A DNA stretch of 64,000 bases, taken from positions 616,627-680,626 of the forward strand of contig NC_009409.2 of NCBI RefSeq assembly GCF_000002875.2, given 5' to 3'. The notes below the pieces were generated by a model. That model did not search any database, was not told where the DNA came from, and saw only the letters and a program-made list of their open reading frames with translations. Within the stretch, counting starts at the first letter, position 1, and every line of letters starts with the position of its first letter. Below are positions 19,571-29,284 of this stretch, piece after piece. This DNA comes from Leishmania infantum JPCM5 (Eukaryota; Euglenozoa; Kinetoplastea; Trypanosomatida; Trypanosomatidae). The translations under genes and the position numbers were made by a program.

Positions 19571-21347
19571 TATGTGTACGCGTGTAGTGCTGGCGGCGGT
19601 CGGCGATGGTGATGAGGGGGAGAGAGAAACGTGCCTCTGGAGAGGATTCGTTAAAAAAAGAGAAGCTGCCGCAGTGCGGGGCCCAATGTGTGTGTGCGTG
19701 TGTTAAGAGGAGGTAGAGTGGTGTGCGTTGGTAATAGACAAAGAAGTGGGGAAGATCATATAGCGGAGGCGAAGGGAGGATAGGAGGAGGAGGAGGAGGA
19801 GGGGGGTGCCAAGACAACTTCTCCCTCTCTCTTGCGTTCTGCGTTCGCCTGCAGGTGCAGCCCCTCCCCCTGGCCCAAACAGACACAAAGCCCTCTGTCG
19901 GACGTAAGCACATGCACACACACACACACACACAGATAGACCCACACGAGTACGTGCATGCACACGCGCCTGGGTGTGTCTGGTGTTTGCCAGGGAGCAC
20001 AAGGGGAAGGGAGGAAGAGGGAGGTATGTATGCGTGCTGCTGCGCACTGCCGTCACGTGCACACGGGCGTCTCTTCTTTAAGGCAACCACAACATTTTTT
20101 TATGCCTTCGCTCGCTCGCTCCTTTTTCTGCGTGCACTCGTGTTCTCACATGAGGGGGTTTACGATGGTGCTGACGAAGGGGCAAGGAAGGAACATGTAT
20201 TGAGCCGATGAATGCATGCCGATGGTGTGCGCTCGATTAGAGGGACGGTGCACTGGTGGTCGGCCGAAGAGGATGCACCCTATCGCACAGACAAAGACAT
20301 GGAGAAAGGAAAACAGTGCAGAGGCACGGAAGACAACACAGAGCAACCCGACAAGAGGGCGCAGAAAGGGGGTGGGGGGGGTGCAACCAAAGAAAGAAAC
20401 CAAACACGTTGGACTTCATTCACAAGGGCACATCGAAACACCCGATTGGACGATGTCCACCAGCACAAGACGGTGGTGCTTCTCCCCCAGCTCCTCCTCG
20501 AAGAGCGCCACTCGTCAGGCGACAGCTTCCACTGGCGGAGCCAGCGAGCGCGGAAGTCGGCGGGCGGGCAGGGAGAGAAGGGTGTATGCGTGGGAAGGTG
20601 GCAGAGGTGGCGGTGAAAGCCCAAAGTGGCACTTGTGAGAAAGGAGGAAGAGGGCAAGGCCATCCCTGGGCCCATAAACCTGTGGTGAAACAGCATAAAC
20701 ATGCCTCAGCCGCCCAACGGACGCACTGCCGTGGCACCTCCGCTCACAAGATGGGCATGAGCGCTATCGAAACAAGAAAAAAAAAGAGAGTGAGCAGCAC
20801 ACCATTAGCGTCAACACGGTGACTACAGAGCCGGACACACAAGGCATGAAGATACATGAAAGGAGAGGACTTGTGGAGTGCACACAGCTTGACCGCACAC
20901 ACACATACACACACACACACACACACAGATACGCGTATTGATGCGCGTTCCTTAGACAGAGATAGAGCCAGCAAAAGAGAGCGGTAATCCCCGCCAAAAA
21001 ATCAACACAACGCCGAAACATGCAAGCTAGACCCCCCAACCCCTCCACACACACACACACACACACACACTGGCACACACCTTAGCCCCCCTCCCCCTTT
21101 TTTGTTTTGCAGAGGCGAAGGGCGCGCGTGTGCGTGAGAAAGGTGTACTAGCAGGATGAGGCAAAAGAAGGGTGGGGGTGTCCGGAAGAGCGCGCTTCGT
21201 GGGCAGGCGTGACGCACTCGCCTTCAACTTTACTCGAGCACTGCGCAGTGCCGCGTGGGGAAGAAGGCGAAAAGCGCGCGCGCTCTCTCGCCATCTCTCT
21301 CCCCGTCACGGACTCACTCGTGTGCAGACCCCGTCATTTTCGCGCGC
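19571..21347. other. Intergenic spacer
   Basis: A 1.8-kb stretch with CA tracts near 19917-19935, 20898-20928 and 21047-21071. Between about 20430 and 20760 the sequence is complex and GC-rich without an obvious repeat unit. No gene is recognisable. Confidence 0.55.
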
Positions 21348-23183
21348 TCACTGCATAATGTGCAGACCGGTCGACTCCAAGTCGTAGATGCCACGGTGCT
21401 CGTTATACAGCTTGCGAAGACACTCGATATACTTGCCTTGCCACACCTCGAGATCCTCCTTGGTCGGGTTAGGAATGTGCGGCACCTCCAGCGGCTCCCC
21501 GACCACCACCACGATCGGGCGGCGGTGCGGCAGCAGCCCGTAGTTGAAGTTGAAGAATCCGCGACCCCTCACCAGCGGGATGGCGAAGCCGACATACTGC
21601 TTCCACAGCACCATCACGTACCGAATCCATGGCTCGTCGGCCAGCTCCGGCACGCTGTACACGTTGTTCTCGCCGAAGCCGTACACTGGCACCAGCGGCG
21701 TCCCCTCCTGGAGCGCGATCTTGATGAAGCCTTTGCGCTTGAACAGGAGCAGGTCGTTGCGGTTCGGCTTTGCCATGAGCGACTCCTCGGCCCCGCCAAC
21801 GACGAGCATGATGCTCTGCCCAGGGCCGGACCGGAGCGTCTTTCGGATGCAGGAAGCACTGGCGTCGCCGCACCCCGCCCAGATGGCAAGTTGGCGCCAT
21901 AGGGGCACGTAGAGGTTAACCTTAAGGGTCTGCAGGTGGATCGTGATGCCGTGGAGCGTCTTCGACGCATCGTTCTGGTCGAGGCCAAAGTTGACGATGG
22001 CGCCGAACGAGTGAATGCCGTGCGGGTGGTACACAAAAAAGTAGTTGCGCTCCTTGTCGAAGCGGCGCCGCACCGGCCTGGGGATGACGAGGCGTATGGG
22101 GAAGTAGTCGCAGTAGTAGCGCCACACGAAGCAGCGCGTGAACGTTTGGTGCTTGCACAGCGGATGCCTGGGCCGCCCGAAGGTGAAGATCCAGATGAGG
22201 TACATCACCATGAAGGGCGCCGTGTAGCGCGAGAGCAGGAGCAGCCCCGTGATGGCCATACAGATGGGGATCCCCGTGAAAAAGGTGAAGATGGAAACAA
22301 TAAGCGACTGCAGCCGCCGCTGGCCGGGGGTGTGGATGACGCTGCGCCACGAGAAGTGCGCGCCGTGAGCGCCAAAGGAGGTGGAGGACGGGTTCTCGTC
22401 GACGTAATGCTCCAGCGCGGCGAGTAGCCTGTCGGCCGCCGCCGCCTTTGGGCTATACTCCCGCTTTCCTTCTGTGGGCCGAGATATTTCTACTGCATCC
22501 TCGGCTGCCTTTCCACTTGGGCCATCTGCTGATGGCGTTCTCGGAACGCTCCATGACGCCGCAGCGGTGTCGGTGGGGCCCGCCATGGAGATGGTTTCCT
22601 TGAACGGTGTGCACTGCGCAGGCAGGGATGGCATAGTGAGTGCTGAGGAGCACCCGCTCGCGCTCTCATGTGCTGCTACAGCGTCGCGATAGCGTTGTTC
22701 CTCGCCAACGGCGAAGAGGAACGCGCGGCGGAGGTTTTTCACTTCGGTGCTGGCGATGTAACGGCCGCGCTGCTGCAGCTGCTGGAGGTGGTCAATCGCG
22801 TAAAGAATCTTGTCCAGGCCCTCCTCGACCTCTTCTCGAGAGGCAGGCGGGCGCGCGTGCGTGAGCGGCGGCTTATCGACGTGGTGGCCTGCTTCGCCGA
22901 CACGTCCGTTAGTGCTGTGGCCACCCGTGCGCTGCGTACCGCAGCTACGGGCCGACGCCTCGTTGGCCATAAATTGAAAGGAGGAAGAGATGGTGGAGGT
23001 GAGCTGCGCTATCAAAGAGCGCCTGCCTGCGTTGACCTTATCCTCTGCAGTGTCTGCGATTGTTGCTGCATCTTGCGCCGGTAGCGATGATGCAGGCGGC
23101 GATTTCAATCGCGGAGGAGTCGGCGCACGCACCTGAGATTGGTGCTGCTGCTGTAGCCGTTGCTGTTGTGGTGCTCCGTCCAT
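21348..23183 (-). CDS. DGAT2-family diacylglycerol acyltransferase with long N-terminal extension
   Basis: A protein of 611 residues from the ATG at 23181-23183. The C-terminal 320 residues are a DAGAT domain. A double membrane segment lies at about 291-333. It is followed by YFP (360-362), the catalytic HPHG (386-389), and the acceptor-binding block RKGFIKIALQEGTPLVPVY with GFGEN (483-506). The family moves an acyl group from acyl-CoA to diacylglycerol or a related acceptor in the ER or on lipid droplets. The first 280 residues are a Gln/Ser/Ala-rich extension with a short helical block (EEVEEGLDKILYAIDHLQQL) and are not part of the normal 330-390-residue enzyme. Acyl acceptor specificity (di- or monoacylglycerol, or wax alcohol) cannot be read from the sequence. 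Confidence 0.9.
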   Translation of the reverse strand: MDGAPQQQRLQQQHQSQVRAPTPPRLKSPPASSLPAQDAATIADTAEDKVNAGRRSLIAQLTSTISSSFQFMANEASARSCGTQRTGGHSTNGRVGEAGHHVDKPPLTHARPPASREEVEEGLDKILYAIDHLQQLQQRGRYIASTEVKNLRRAFLFAVGEEQRYRDAVAAHESASGCSSALTMPSLPAQCTPFKETISMAGPTDTAAASWSVPRTPSADGPSGKAAEDAVEISRPTEGKREYSPKAAAADRLLAALEHYVDENPSSTSFGAHGAHFSWRSVIHTPGQRRLQSLIVSIFTFFTGIPICMAITGLLLLSRYTAPFMVMYLIWIFTFGRPRHPLCKHQTFTRCFVWRYYCDYFPIRLVIPRPVRRRFDKERNYFFVYHPHGIHSFGAIVNFGLDQNDASKTLHGITIHLQTLKVNLYVPLWRQLAIWAGCGDASASCIRKTLRSGPGQSIMLVVGGAEESLMAKPNRNDLLLFKRKGFIKIALQEGTPLVPVYGFGENNVYSVPELADEPWIRYVMVLWKQYVGFAIPLVRGRGFFNFNYGLLPHRRPIVVVVGEPLEVPHIPNPTKEDLEVWQGKYIECLRKLYNEHRGIYDLESTGLHIMQ

Positions 23184-24464
23184 GATCGATGACAGCCGTG
23201 AAGGAGGTGAGGGGAGGGGCGGTTGTGGCGATCCAGAAAGCTTGCGATGCGGGGGACGCCAGGCCAAGAGGGAGGCAAAGCTGGAGAGCGAGGGGAAAGG
23301 AGGACACAAGGGAACACGAAGGCACGAGAAGATGGAGAAGGACTGCGGCCCTCCTCCCCTTCCCACATCGACGCCCACAGGCACGCAACGCGAACAAATG
23401 CGACTTTAGGGACGTCCGCGTTGAGCACCGCACCGCAGCGTGATGGGCGACGGGCCGAGGTGTTGACAGGGCGAGGTGGGAGGAATACACCCTTCCCCTA
23501 CACACACACACACACAGAGGGTGGGTGTGTGGTGGTGGTGGTGGTGGTGTGTGTGGGGGGGGGGGCGGGGAGCAACGACAGAAAAAAGGCTATTCGTCAA
23601 CGATTGCGCGGTGCTTTGGGGATGGGGTGGGGGGGGGGCGATTCGATACTCAGCGGTGGTGGCCACCACACCCTCACACACACACACACCGGAGTGCGAG
23701 AAGGAGAATGAGAGGAGGGCGAGAGAAAGGGAGATGGAGACGGCGCACACCTCATGAACGCTGGTGTCCGTGCCTAATGAGTTCAAGAAGTGGATAACGT
23801 CGGCAATGGTATCGAAAGCCTCTCGGGGGTGGGGTGGTGGAGGTGAGAGAATGCGTAGCCTTTGGTGCATCAAGGAGCGTGCAGACCAACACACACGCAC
23901 GCAGAGTCGCATACACTCACACAGAGGCCAGCCCAGTGCTACTCTTCCTCGCCGACGAAGAGTTTCGCTCTCCTCAGCGATGCCTCCTCCCCCTCCCCAT
24001 CGTGCCACCTTCATCGCCAAAGGGGGGCGAGGTGAGAGGGGGGAGGGGGCTGCATGATCCTCTGTGTCTCTCTCCATCTCTTTGTGCCTGCGTATTTGTG
24101 TGAGGCCTTAGGCGAAGAGGAGGTGGGGTGGGGGTGGGCGCGTGAGAGAAGCTAAGGGACCGAGAGCGCAAAGAAGGAGGGCCTAATCAGCTTACCAGCG
24201 CCAACACAAGACACTGCCATCACCGCTGCGGCGTCATCAGACAACCGCACCGACCAATATCCATCAACAACCATATCATCTGCAGCATGGCGAAAACGAA
24301 GACAGCGCGGAAACCGACGCCACATGCATGCGCGCGCACATGCTCACCTGTATGTGCGTGCGTGCGAAGTTGTGCCGAGAGGGGGAGAGAACAGAGGAGC
24401 ATCTTCGCACCGGACTCTGCTTCGGCCGGCCGCTGCGGGAGGCGTCTTCGTCCAAGTCGCCATC
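23184..24464. other. Intergenic spacer
   Basis: A 1.3-kb stretch with GTG/GGT runs at 23520-23575, G-runs near 23560 and 23630, and CA tracts. No gene is recognisable. Confidence 0.6.
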
Positions 24465-25787
24465 TTACTCGTCTAGGTCTTCGTCGCCGCCTGCGCTAAC
24501 GTTGCCTTCCATCGCCCCGTCGTCTGCCATCGGCTGGTCCACCTCGGCGGTGGCGTCGGCCATGAGTTGCTCAGCGCGGCGATCCGCCTCTGCCGCCTGT
24601 GCCTGCGCCGCCGCCTCGGCCTCAATGGTTGCCTCTTCGTCCTCAAGAACCGAAACGTACGAGTTAATCATGTTCTGCCACCACCCCGGCATTCCCGGCG
24701 CGGCCGCGTCGCTGTGAAACCGCTGCTCGGACTTGAGCACTTCGGCCACAACCGTTTCGACCGTGATGGTACTCTTGACGGCGTCTTTCTCAGCGTCGCC
24801 GGCCTGCGAAGATTCCATCGCCGCTGAGGTTGCCTGAGAGACGGCCTCAGCCATTCCACCGTGCCCCGCTACGGCCGCTGCGGCCGCCAGCTTCTCTGTT
24901 GCGCGCACGAGCACATCCTTCTGGAAGGTCTGCATGTCCTGCGCGTTGCGCACCTGCAGCGCTCTATGATACTCGTACGACTTCCGAAGCGAGTCCACAA
25001 AGTAGTTCTCCATTGCCTGCAGTCGGCGCACAACCAGCAGCGGCATCTCTTTCTCCCGATCGTACGTGTCTTCGTCGGCGTCCTGGATGGCCGTGTCTTT
25101 CAGCGGGTCACCCGCCTCTACGGTTTCCTCCGGCGCCGGAATGGGCAGTAGCGCGCCGCTCTCCAGCGAGATGCGCCGCTCCTCCAGCTCGCCTGTTTCC
25201 TTGTTGCGCACCTTCACGATCTCGAGGTGGCATAGCTGATTCGTGGATGGGTCCACGTGGCGTACGCGAAGGACGCTGATGGGATGTTCGCGCTGCACCA
25301 CCTGCTCCGGCCGCGTCTCGCTCGCCGGGATGACGACGTCCTGCACGTTGACGTTCTGAACGAGAATCTCATTCTTGTACTTGACGACGGCGATGATGGC
25401 GCCGCGTTGGCCAGCTCCCTCGCCAGAGACGACTTCGACTGTGTCACCAGGGTACCATATCCACGGCTTGATCTCGTAGTCTGGGGAGAAGTACGGGTAG
25501 CGGCCCGCGATCTGAATTTTTTGATGCGACTCCAGATCACGCGCGATCCACTGGTTGTGGTAGGTGTGATCTTGATAGAAGTCGCGCTCTTTGGGATGGC
25601 GGATGGACTCGACCAGTTCGAGCCTCTCACGGTCGCGCAGGTCAATCTTATCGTCAGTGTAGATACCCTTGAGAAGGCCCGGCTTCACCTTGGGGAGACG
25701 CAGAAGGTTGGGGCTCACATTGTAGGCCTTGAGCATCTTCTCCGGGCGCTTGTAGAAGCGCGACCGGGTACGGTACCGCGCGTACAT
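24465..25787 (-). CDS. Mitochondrial large ribosomal subunit protein uL24m
   Basis: A protein of 440 residues from the ATG at 25785-25787. It begins with a basic stretch (MYARYRTRSRFYKRPEKM) suited to mitochondrial import. The KOW region at about 112-154 is diagnostic of L24: YPGDTVEVVSGEGAGQRGAI, then NEILVQNVNVQDVV. The next block (HPISVLRVRHVDPSTNQLC) continues as in uL24m. From about residue 210 on there is a long kinetoplastid-type extension. Its first part is helical and ends in an Ala/Glu/Asp-rich acidic tail. uL24 binds rRNA early in assembly of the large subunit near the exit tunnel. The start is chosen because upstream in-frame sequence is low-complexity and because the basic presequence begins here. 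Confidence 0.88.
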   Translation of the reverse strand: MYARYRTRSRFYKRPEKMLKAYNVSPNLLRLPKVKPGLLKGIYTDDKIDLRDRERLELVESIRHPKERDFYQDHTYHNQWIARDLESHQKIQIAGRYPYFSPDYEIKPWIWYPGDTVEVVSGEGAGQRGAIIAVVKYKNEILVQNVNVQDVVIPASETRPEQVVQREHPISVLRVRHVDPSTNQLCHLEIVKVRNKETGELEERRISLESGALLPIPAPEETVEAGDPLKDTAIQDADEDTYDREKEMPLLVVRRLQAMENYFVDSLRKSYEYHRALQVRNAQDMQTFQKDVLVRATEKLAAAAAVAGHGGMAEAVSQATSAAMESSQAGDAEKDAVKSTITVETVVAEVLKSEQRFHSDAAAPGMPGWWQNMINSYVSVLEDEEATIEAEAAAQAQAAEADRRAEQLMADATAEVDQPMADDGAMEGNVSAGGDEDLDE

Positions 25788-26463
25788 CAGTGCTTGCGCG
25801 CAAGCGAATGAGACACGAACACACCGAATTCGGAAGCCTGTGCGTATGCGCACACAGCCCATACCGATCACACAGGAGGAGGGGTAGGGGAGGGGAGGGG
25901 ATGGAGAGGGCGAAGGAGTCGTCAGGCGCGCCAAACAAGAGATGGAGAGGGAGAGCATGAAAGACAAAACAGTCACACGGACGTGTCTGTGCGCCTACAC
26001 GCGTGAGCGTGCGCGTCCGTGCATCGCCAGCAGGACAAGGGGGAAGGAGAGGGGCAGTGCACGAGAAAGGGATACCACACGCCATACGTGCAACCGAGAG
26101 TGAACTCCGTGCGCACGTCTCTCTCTCTGAGAGCTGCAACGTGCACAAGAAGGCCGATCAGGTCAACTTTTCGACGGAATCGAGCGACTCGGCAGCGCCG
26201 TGGGCGCTATCAAGCGATGCGGTTTGTGCTCTTACCGTGCTCCCGGCTTTCACTGTGTCTGTGTGTAGTGCAAAAGAGGCTTGCCTCGTTCTACTCGATA
26301 CCGGCGCGGCAGCATAGGGGAGTGCACCGCTCAGTGGGAGGGTAGCCACGGGGAAAGGGGCGGCGGTCGTGGTGGTGTGTGTGTGTATGTGTGTGAGAGA
26401 AAGTGCTGCCCTGCCCGTCCTGCACTGCTGCGTGGAGGCGACACGCTTTCCTTCATCGGCACG
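25788..26463. other. Intergenic spacer
   Basis: A 0.7-kb stretch with a G-rich block near 25880-25910 and a GT run near 26375-26395. No gene is recognisable. Confidence 0.6.
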
Positions 26464-26724
26464 CTACCACACTTTCCACCAATGCTTATTCTTCGCTGCC
26501 AAGTACTTCTCCATGCAGGTCATGTACTCCAGCAGCTCTGTCTGGCAGTGCTGTAGCGACGTCTTGGCCGTCGTCACATCATGGCCATCCATCATGACTG
26601 CATGCGCCTCGAAGCAACGGAAGAAGGTGTCTGTCTGCGTCGCGCACTGCTTGCACGACGTGGGAAAGTACTGAGGCAGCCTTGTGATGGCCTTCTCGCG
26701 TGCCGGTGGCAGTGGCTGCGTCAT
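26464..26724 (-). CDS. Small twin CX9C (CHCH-type) mitochondrial protein
   Basis: A protein of 86 residues from the ATG at 26722-26724. Cysteines at 27 and 37 and at 60 and 70 each enclose exactly nine residues, giving the twin CX9C pattern of the CHCH fold. An extra Cys lies at 24. Such proteins are oxidised by the Mia40/Erv1 pathway in the intermembrane space and include respiratory-chain subunits and assembly factors. The ending KHWWKVW is strongly aromatic. There is no cleavable presequence, as usual for the class. The precise family member cannot be assigned. Confidence 0.78.
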   Translation of the reverse strand: MTQPLPPAREKAITRLPQYFPTSCKQCATQTDTFFRCFEAHAVMMDGHDVTTAKTSLQHCQTELLEYMTCMEKYLAAKNKHWWKVW

Positions 26725-27479
26725 TGCTAGCGTCACTGCTGGTGTAGTGGCAGTCGTGGATGCTGCTTCTCTTGCTATACAGAGAGAGAGAAGGGAGGAG
26801 GGGAGTGGGGCGGAGAAGAGGATCATAGCGCATCGGAAAGGAGGGCCGGCCGAGTCGAGCGCCTCACCGGGTTGCAGCCGTCATGCACACATGAGCGTTC
26901 ACCAGCAGTGGCAGCCGGTGGAGCACGGCAGCAGTAATATGGCAGACAGAGACATGCGCGCCTACATACACGCGGGAGCGCAGTCACGACCGTCACCGAG
27001 TGCGAAGGGCGAAGATGAAGAAGACCGTGATCAGACGCGGCAACACTGACGCTGTACTCTCGGAGGCACTTGCGACGCCTCGTTGCGACGCCAGGCTGCC
27101 ATGCCACGTTTCGTCAATAGAAGAAGGTGGATACCCTGCCATACGCATGCGCGCAGAACGTCACCGCAGCCGCCGGCACAACAACACACTGCCACAGCGC
27201 CGGGAGCATTTCCGTGAAGGCGGGGATAGATATGCAGTGCACGGCCCAAAGCCAGAGGGAAATATAGCAGAAACGCGGCGTACTCCTGCACGCCGCGTTA
27301 GCCCACGACCAGTGGTGCTCACCACCACCACCACCACCGCTGTCACCTCCCCCTCGAGCCCTCCTCCGCAGTCGAGCGCCGCTGTTTTTTTTTTTTGTGT
27401 TTTCTGCTCTCCACCGTCGTCTTCACCGCCTCCACGGCCCCTTCGCCCCCACCCCTCCCCCTCCTCCCGTATGCCATTT
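26725..27479. other. Intergenic spacer
   Basis: A 0.75-kb stretch with a CAC/ACC run at 27321-27340, a T10-11 run at 27385-27396 and C-rich blocks at 27440-27470. No gene is recognisable. Confidence 0.6.
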
Positions 27480-28181
27480 TTATGCGTTCGCGCGCCCGCC
27501 AAATGACACGGTGCCGTCCGGCTTAATCACGACCTTTATCTTGTCGCCTAGCTGAATCTGATCATTCACGCTGACGGTGCCGTCGCACTCCACAAAGGTC
27601 GCCATCTTGTAGAGCCCCTTCAGTGCAATCTTCTCCACCGTGTAGACGTAGCTGCTCGGCATCGTGATCTCTGTCCACATCTCCTTCTCGGGGGCGTCGT
27701 CGTCCGGGATGATGTGCAGAATGTCCACCGGCATCGCACACGCCAAGAACTTCTGCTGTACCTCTGGTAGCGAGTCCCCTGGGATATTCACTTCCTTGCC
27801 CGCGTCTGGGCTGTGCGCCGGGAAGACGAAGCAGGCGAGGTCGTCATCGTCGAAGCCGCTGAAGAGAAGGCGAACGCGCTCCGCGCGCACCTCCGTAAAG
27901 TCGTGCCCTTGACCAGCCGTCACCTCTTTCTTTCGACTCGTGCCCACCTCCGTGAGCTTGATGTTGAAGGAGGCGGCGTTCTGACCCTTCTGCGAACGCG
28001 TGTTGGCCACGACACGGTACACCCTCTTATCCACGCGCAGCACCATACCAGCGCGCACCTTATCGGCGAAGACGCCGCGGTGTTGGGTAAGGAGCGACGA
28101 CGACGCGGCCACTGGGAGCCGTGCACTAGGGCCTGCCACACGCGCCGTGATGGGCAGAGAGCGTTTCCAGCACCTCCACAT
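27480..28181 (-). CDS. Mitochondrial elongation factor P (EF-P)-like protein
   Basis: A protein of 233 residues from the ATG at 28179-28181. Residues 1-36 are basic, Ser/Ala-rich and lack acidic residues, so they form a likely mitochondrial presequence. Residues 41-105 form the EF-P N-terminal KOW-like domain (KVRAGMVLRVDKRVYRVV, then SFNIKLTEVGTSRKKEV). The loop SQKGQN places K65 at the site that is modified in bacterial EF-P. Two OB-type domains follow, ending in GDKIKVVIKPDGTVSFGG, the usual EF-P end. EF-P binds between the P and E sites and relieves stalling at polyproline. An acidic DDDD stretch (111-114) sits in the second domain. The bacterial-type architecture and presequence separate it from cytosolic eIF5A. 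Confidence 0.88.
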   Translation of the reverse strand: MWRCWKRSLPITARVAGPSARLPVAASSSLLTQHRGVFADKVRAGMVLRVDKRVYRVVANTRSQKGQNAASFNIKLTEVGTSRKKEVTAGQGHDFTEVRAERVRLLFSGFDDDDLACFVFPAHSPDAGKEVNIPGDSLPEVQQKFLACAMPVDILHIIPDDDAPEKEMWTEITMPSSYVYTVEKIALKGLYKMATFVECDGTVSVNDQIQLGDKIKVVIKPDGTVSFGGRANA

Positions 28182-29284
28182 GAAGGCAAAGGAAGAGAAG
28201 GGGGCGATCTGCGTCTGCGCGCGCGCGTGCGTTGTTTTCTTGTACTGTGGAGGCGTGGGGATTTGCGCGAGTGTGCACGTGTGATGAGGAGAGTTAGGGA
28301 GTGTGAAGAAGTAGAAGTTCAGTAGGCAACGCGCGTGCGTGCGAGGGGGAAGGGGACATATAGGCAGGGGTTGTGTCTCTCCCCCCTCTCCCTCGCACAC
28401 ACGCACACACACACACACACACGTACGCACACACCTACACCACTTGAGGTGACCATTTCGTCGAGGGGTGCACACAAAGATGGCGTGGGAGAGGACGGGA
28501 GGGTTGAGAAAGTATATCGCAGCACTGTGCGCAACCGCCACGCTGTGCACACTCACGCGGTTCGAACCAGGATGTGTAACACACCGTAGACCGTGGAGAG
28601 GAGGGGGGGGGCGGCGGGCGATGGTGGTGGTGGTGGTGGGGACATTGCATACCCGTGCATACTTCCCTCTTCCGCCTCTGTTCCAGCTGCCGTCGTTCCC
28701 GCAAATGAGGGTGTAGGTGGTGATGGAGAGGGGGCAGAGCTTGTTACACGGTGGCGTTTCCCTGCTAGTGCATGCGGGGAGAGGTGCGGTGAAGCTTATG
28801 TGTGCGTGCATAGAAAGAGAAGAGGTGGCACATACAGCTCTCTCGCGCCATCTCTTCCTCCTTCGACTTTCCTCTTCTTTCACTCATATGCACCATCGCG
28901 AACGCCTGCGCCAACGCTCAAGAACCAAAACACGCACATACTCGGGCAAACTCTAAATATACATTGAGGAGTGGGCCGATAGGACATCAACCCTTCGCAT
29001 CTGCAATACGGTACATTACTAACAACACTCGTGGCGCAGCGGAAGCGCGCGAGAAACACGAGACACCCACTGTCAGCGCACTCGATCAAACTCCCCAACA
29101 GTGGCGACAGGCACACACGCACACACCGACGTGACTATAAGCAGTTGTATGCCATCACATAGGGCGGCCCAAGGCTTGCTGGTCCTGCGACACGGAAGCG
29201 GCGAAGTGCGTGGTGGGGCCTCTCCTCTGTTGTGATGCATCACGTGAGCATACCACACTCGAAGGGTCACACAGCGGGGGCACG
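28182..29284. other. Intergenic spacer
   Basis: A 1.1-kb stretch. On the mRNA strand, a pyrimidine-rich stretch around plus 28270-28320 is followed by an AG near 28249, a plausible splice acceptor for the EF-P gene. CA repeats lie at 28401-28423 and G-runs near 28600. No gene is recognisable. Confidence 0.6.

Noticed and set aside
28559..28568. GGTTCGAACC, a perfect tRNA B-box
   Set aside because: It is a palindrome. No A-box or cloverleaf is found on either strand at a suitable distance.
29031..29050. tRNA-like A-box with a perfect D-arm (GCGC, loop, GCGC)
   Set aside because: No anticodon stem follows and no acceptor stem pairs. The nearest B-box-like stretch departs from the consensus.
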